From: Rotaria sp. Silwood1
Taxonomy: Eukaryota > Rotifera > Eurotatoria > Philodinida > Philodinidae
DNA: 64,000 bases
NCBI GenBank assembly: GCA_905250075.1
Contig: CAJNOP010000359.1
Span: 124,001-188,000 of the forward strand
Reading direction: 5' to 3'
The translations under genes were made by a program, and so were the position numbers. Of the stretch, positions 61,734-64,000 are shown piece by piece (position 1 is the stretch's first letter; each line of letters starts with the position of its first letter). The notes under the pieces are model-generated. The model ran no database searches, had not been told where the DNA came from, and saw only the letters and a program-made list of their open reading frames with translations.

Positions 61734-64000
61734 TTGGTAGAATTTTAGGAAGTGCAAGAAATTACATCAATATTAATATATAGTAGAAATTATTCTCTTT
61801 CGAAGGGTACCTAAATTTATCGGAGATTAAGTGTTCAGTGTCGATCGATGACGCCAAAATTGAGGCATATTTATGGAATCGAAACGTTAAATGGAAAACC
61901 AAATCTATTATAGCACTGCAAAATATGCTTCGTGTCTTACAAGATGGTTCATCCGTCTACTTCATGTGTCTTCATTTTTTAGAGTAAGATAAACAAAACT
62001 AGAAGTGCTTTTTAAAAAAAAAATAACTTTCATAAATATAGCATAAATATACTGGAATTAGTCAGCTCCCGATACTTCAGTCAAGTATGATATTAATTGT
62101 TATTGAAGTACTATTGTTTTTCAATCGTAGCTTAATAAAGACTCGACAAGAAGCACAGATTTATATTCCTAGAATCTTTTAGTTTGGAAGATTTATTATT
62201 GTGTAGATTATGAGAATTATTATCGATTGGTAAATCAATATTTACTAGAATAGAATCACTTATGTGCACATTAACAATTGAATCGCTTCTCTTAGGTTTT
62301 CAGTGTTTGATCTTGTGTGATTACGAATGTGACCAGATCTGCTTCACTCTTGATGAAAGCAGCGCAGATCCCTGATCGGCATATGTGCATGAACATGAGC
62401 TTATCTATCGATACAACTAGTAAACTATTTGTTCTAGATACTAGCACTGAAAGCAATTGGAAACGTACTCTTATTTAAGTATAGAACAAATATGAACTCA
62501 ATTCTGAGTTTAGTACGAAAATTTTATCAGATCAAAGTCAATTTGAAACTAAAAATCAAACTTGAGATCGGAATCATTCCATAGGTTGTCGGTGAGCGTG
62601 ATCGGCCGTTTGAAGATATGAGTCACTGCAGTTGGAAAGTGCAATATTTCGATTGTTCAAAAGCTACATATGGACATTTGAACTACTTGTTCTAATAGTG
62701 ATAGGTTCAATATCATAGTTAAGAATTACAACATCGAATTTACAATGACACAGCAGGGTCGCTTCGTCGAGTATTGCACTAGGGCTGTTGATAAAAAAAA
62801 ATGTGATAAAAATAAGATCAATGGAACGATAAAAATAATTATCATGAGTGACAGTATTTAGTTTTGTGTAAAACATATTTGTTTTATTCATTGTCAACAC
62901 AGTTGAATTGGTTTGGTTCAAGTAAGTAGCTCCATAGAAACAGATATTTCCTGAACTCTCTTGCCATAATTCTTTAAAAATCACTTTTTAGCCCATCAAC
63001 TTACATTTTTTAAATATTAACGAATAGATTTTGTATGATGTGTTAACAAATGATTAGAGAAAAGAAAAATTTACTATTCATGACCTAATAGTTAACACTT
63101 GTTTCAATAAATTCTACCTTTGATAGTTAAATTTTACATTTGAAAAAAAACGAAGTCAGAAATAGTATTTCTATTTTGTTGTATAGTAAGCCTCATCACT
63201 TACGTGAGTGTTATATGTTGTTGAATATATAAATTTGCTAATGATAACACCAATAAAGAGTTGATGAAAGAAAATGGCACAAGATTTTCTCTAGTGTATA
63301 AATGTCTGTTGGAAATTATTTTTGTAAATAAAATCATCGTTTTTTTTGCCTTTTATTAATAATGATATAATAATATTAAATTCGAAATATTAATTAAACC
63401 AAATAAATATGAGATGTCCATAATTTCATTGAGATTTTCATAAAGCGATTTATTCCGAATCATATAGGATAAGACCACTTCTCATTTCATGAGCAGACGA
63501 ATTATTTTTATTTCGATTTCGCTCTGATTCCTAGTCTTGATTCTAGTAATTCTTGTTCCAGTTCCAATAATAAAAACAATTGCTCCTGATTCAAACGTTG
63601 ATCGAAATTAAGTTTTTGATCACTATCTCGATCAAAAAATATGTAGGCCTTGTTTTGGTAAGCCTTTGTCTAAGAAGTAATTTAAACACCGGTAGAAGAT
63701 TTTTATAAATAAAAGAAAAATCTCGAATTTCATCGATTTATTCTATTTTTTTCGAATTAGCTCAAAATTACTTTCAAATCATATTTAATTTTAGTTATTT
63801 TTTCAAAAATGTATTGAAAAACAAGACTGTTGACTAATCAAACGAGAGTTTCTAATCTGATTCGTATGAAATCAAAATATTAAATTTGAAAAAGCTGCTT
63901 CTTGAGAAAATACAATCTACGTTTATGCATTTCGAGTTTCTTGTAAAGGTAATCGTGGCTTGTGGCGGGATTCTTTTTCTAATCCAACAAATAATCTAAC
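61734..64000. other. Gene-poor right end of the window
   Basis: No gene could be supported. The 106-codon minus-strand frame at 62664-62984 shows no recognisable domain and no splice-consistent continuation. A short inverted repeat (TTTTTGATC and GATCAAAAA) lies near 63613-63640. Confidence 0.5.

Noticed and set aside
62664..62984. 106-codon minus-strand frame as a gene
   Set aside because: No recognisable domain, no introns or neighbours supporting it, composition like chance open frame.

Overview
The window is a piece of an AT-rich animal nuclear genome. Twelve multi-exon genes can be followed exon by exon. Every intron is GT-AG, most are 45-80 bases, and for each gene the summed exon lengths are an exact multiple of three ending in a stop. 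The gene set (TRPM channel, RNF34/RFFL-type ligase, myosin regulatory light chain, DDX54, DEK, RNF144-type RBR ligase, acyl-CoA-binding protein, strumpellin) is metazoan. Tiny introns, strong A/T codon bias, small inverted-repeat transposons and acceptor-like sites directly before start codons would fit a rotifer (bdelloids are known to trans-splice a leader). That placement is inference and cannot be proven from the window.

Layout: 648-13748 (-) TRPM channel, 23 exons, with a TA-flanked MITE in its largest intron. 14274-17127 (-) RNF34/RFFL-like ligase. Then four plus-strand genes in a row: myosin regulatory light chain (17616-18239), DDX54 (18447-24702), DEK (24936-28923) and an RNF144-type RBR ligase (29624-32031). 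32250-32569 (-) acyl-CoA-binding protein, convergent with RNF144. 33376-40309 (-) a 1291-residue HEAT-repeat protein. 40926-44936 (-) a beta-propeller protein. 45691-52355 (+) WASHC5/strumpellin. 52524-53207 (-) a small low-complexity protein. 53208-59341 is a 6 kb gene-poor stretch with repeats and a possible LTR-retroelement scar. 59342-60577 (-) an unrecognised coiled-coil protein. 60578-64000 is gene-poor and carries an 801-base inverted-repeat element full of GTAC motifs.

The genes do not form one pathway: they are housekeeping (ribosome biogenesis, chromatin, lipid carrier, endosomal actin, ubiquitin ligation, contractility) plus a cation channel. The observations most worth a second look are several small inverted-repeat elements in introns and intergenic DNA, acceptor-like sites just upstream of many start codons together with a tight same-strand gene row (possible leader trans-splicing), a DEK protein without its usual C-terminal domain and with a 51-base stop-free intron, 21-base microexons, and the GTAC-rich element with tRNA-like hairpins. 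I found no CRISPR array, canonical tRNA or rRNA. I did not find a convincing wholly new multi-gene system.
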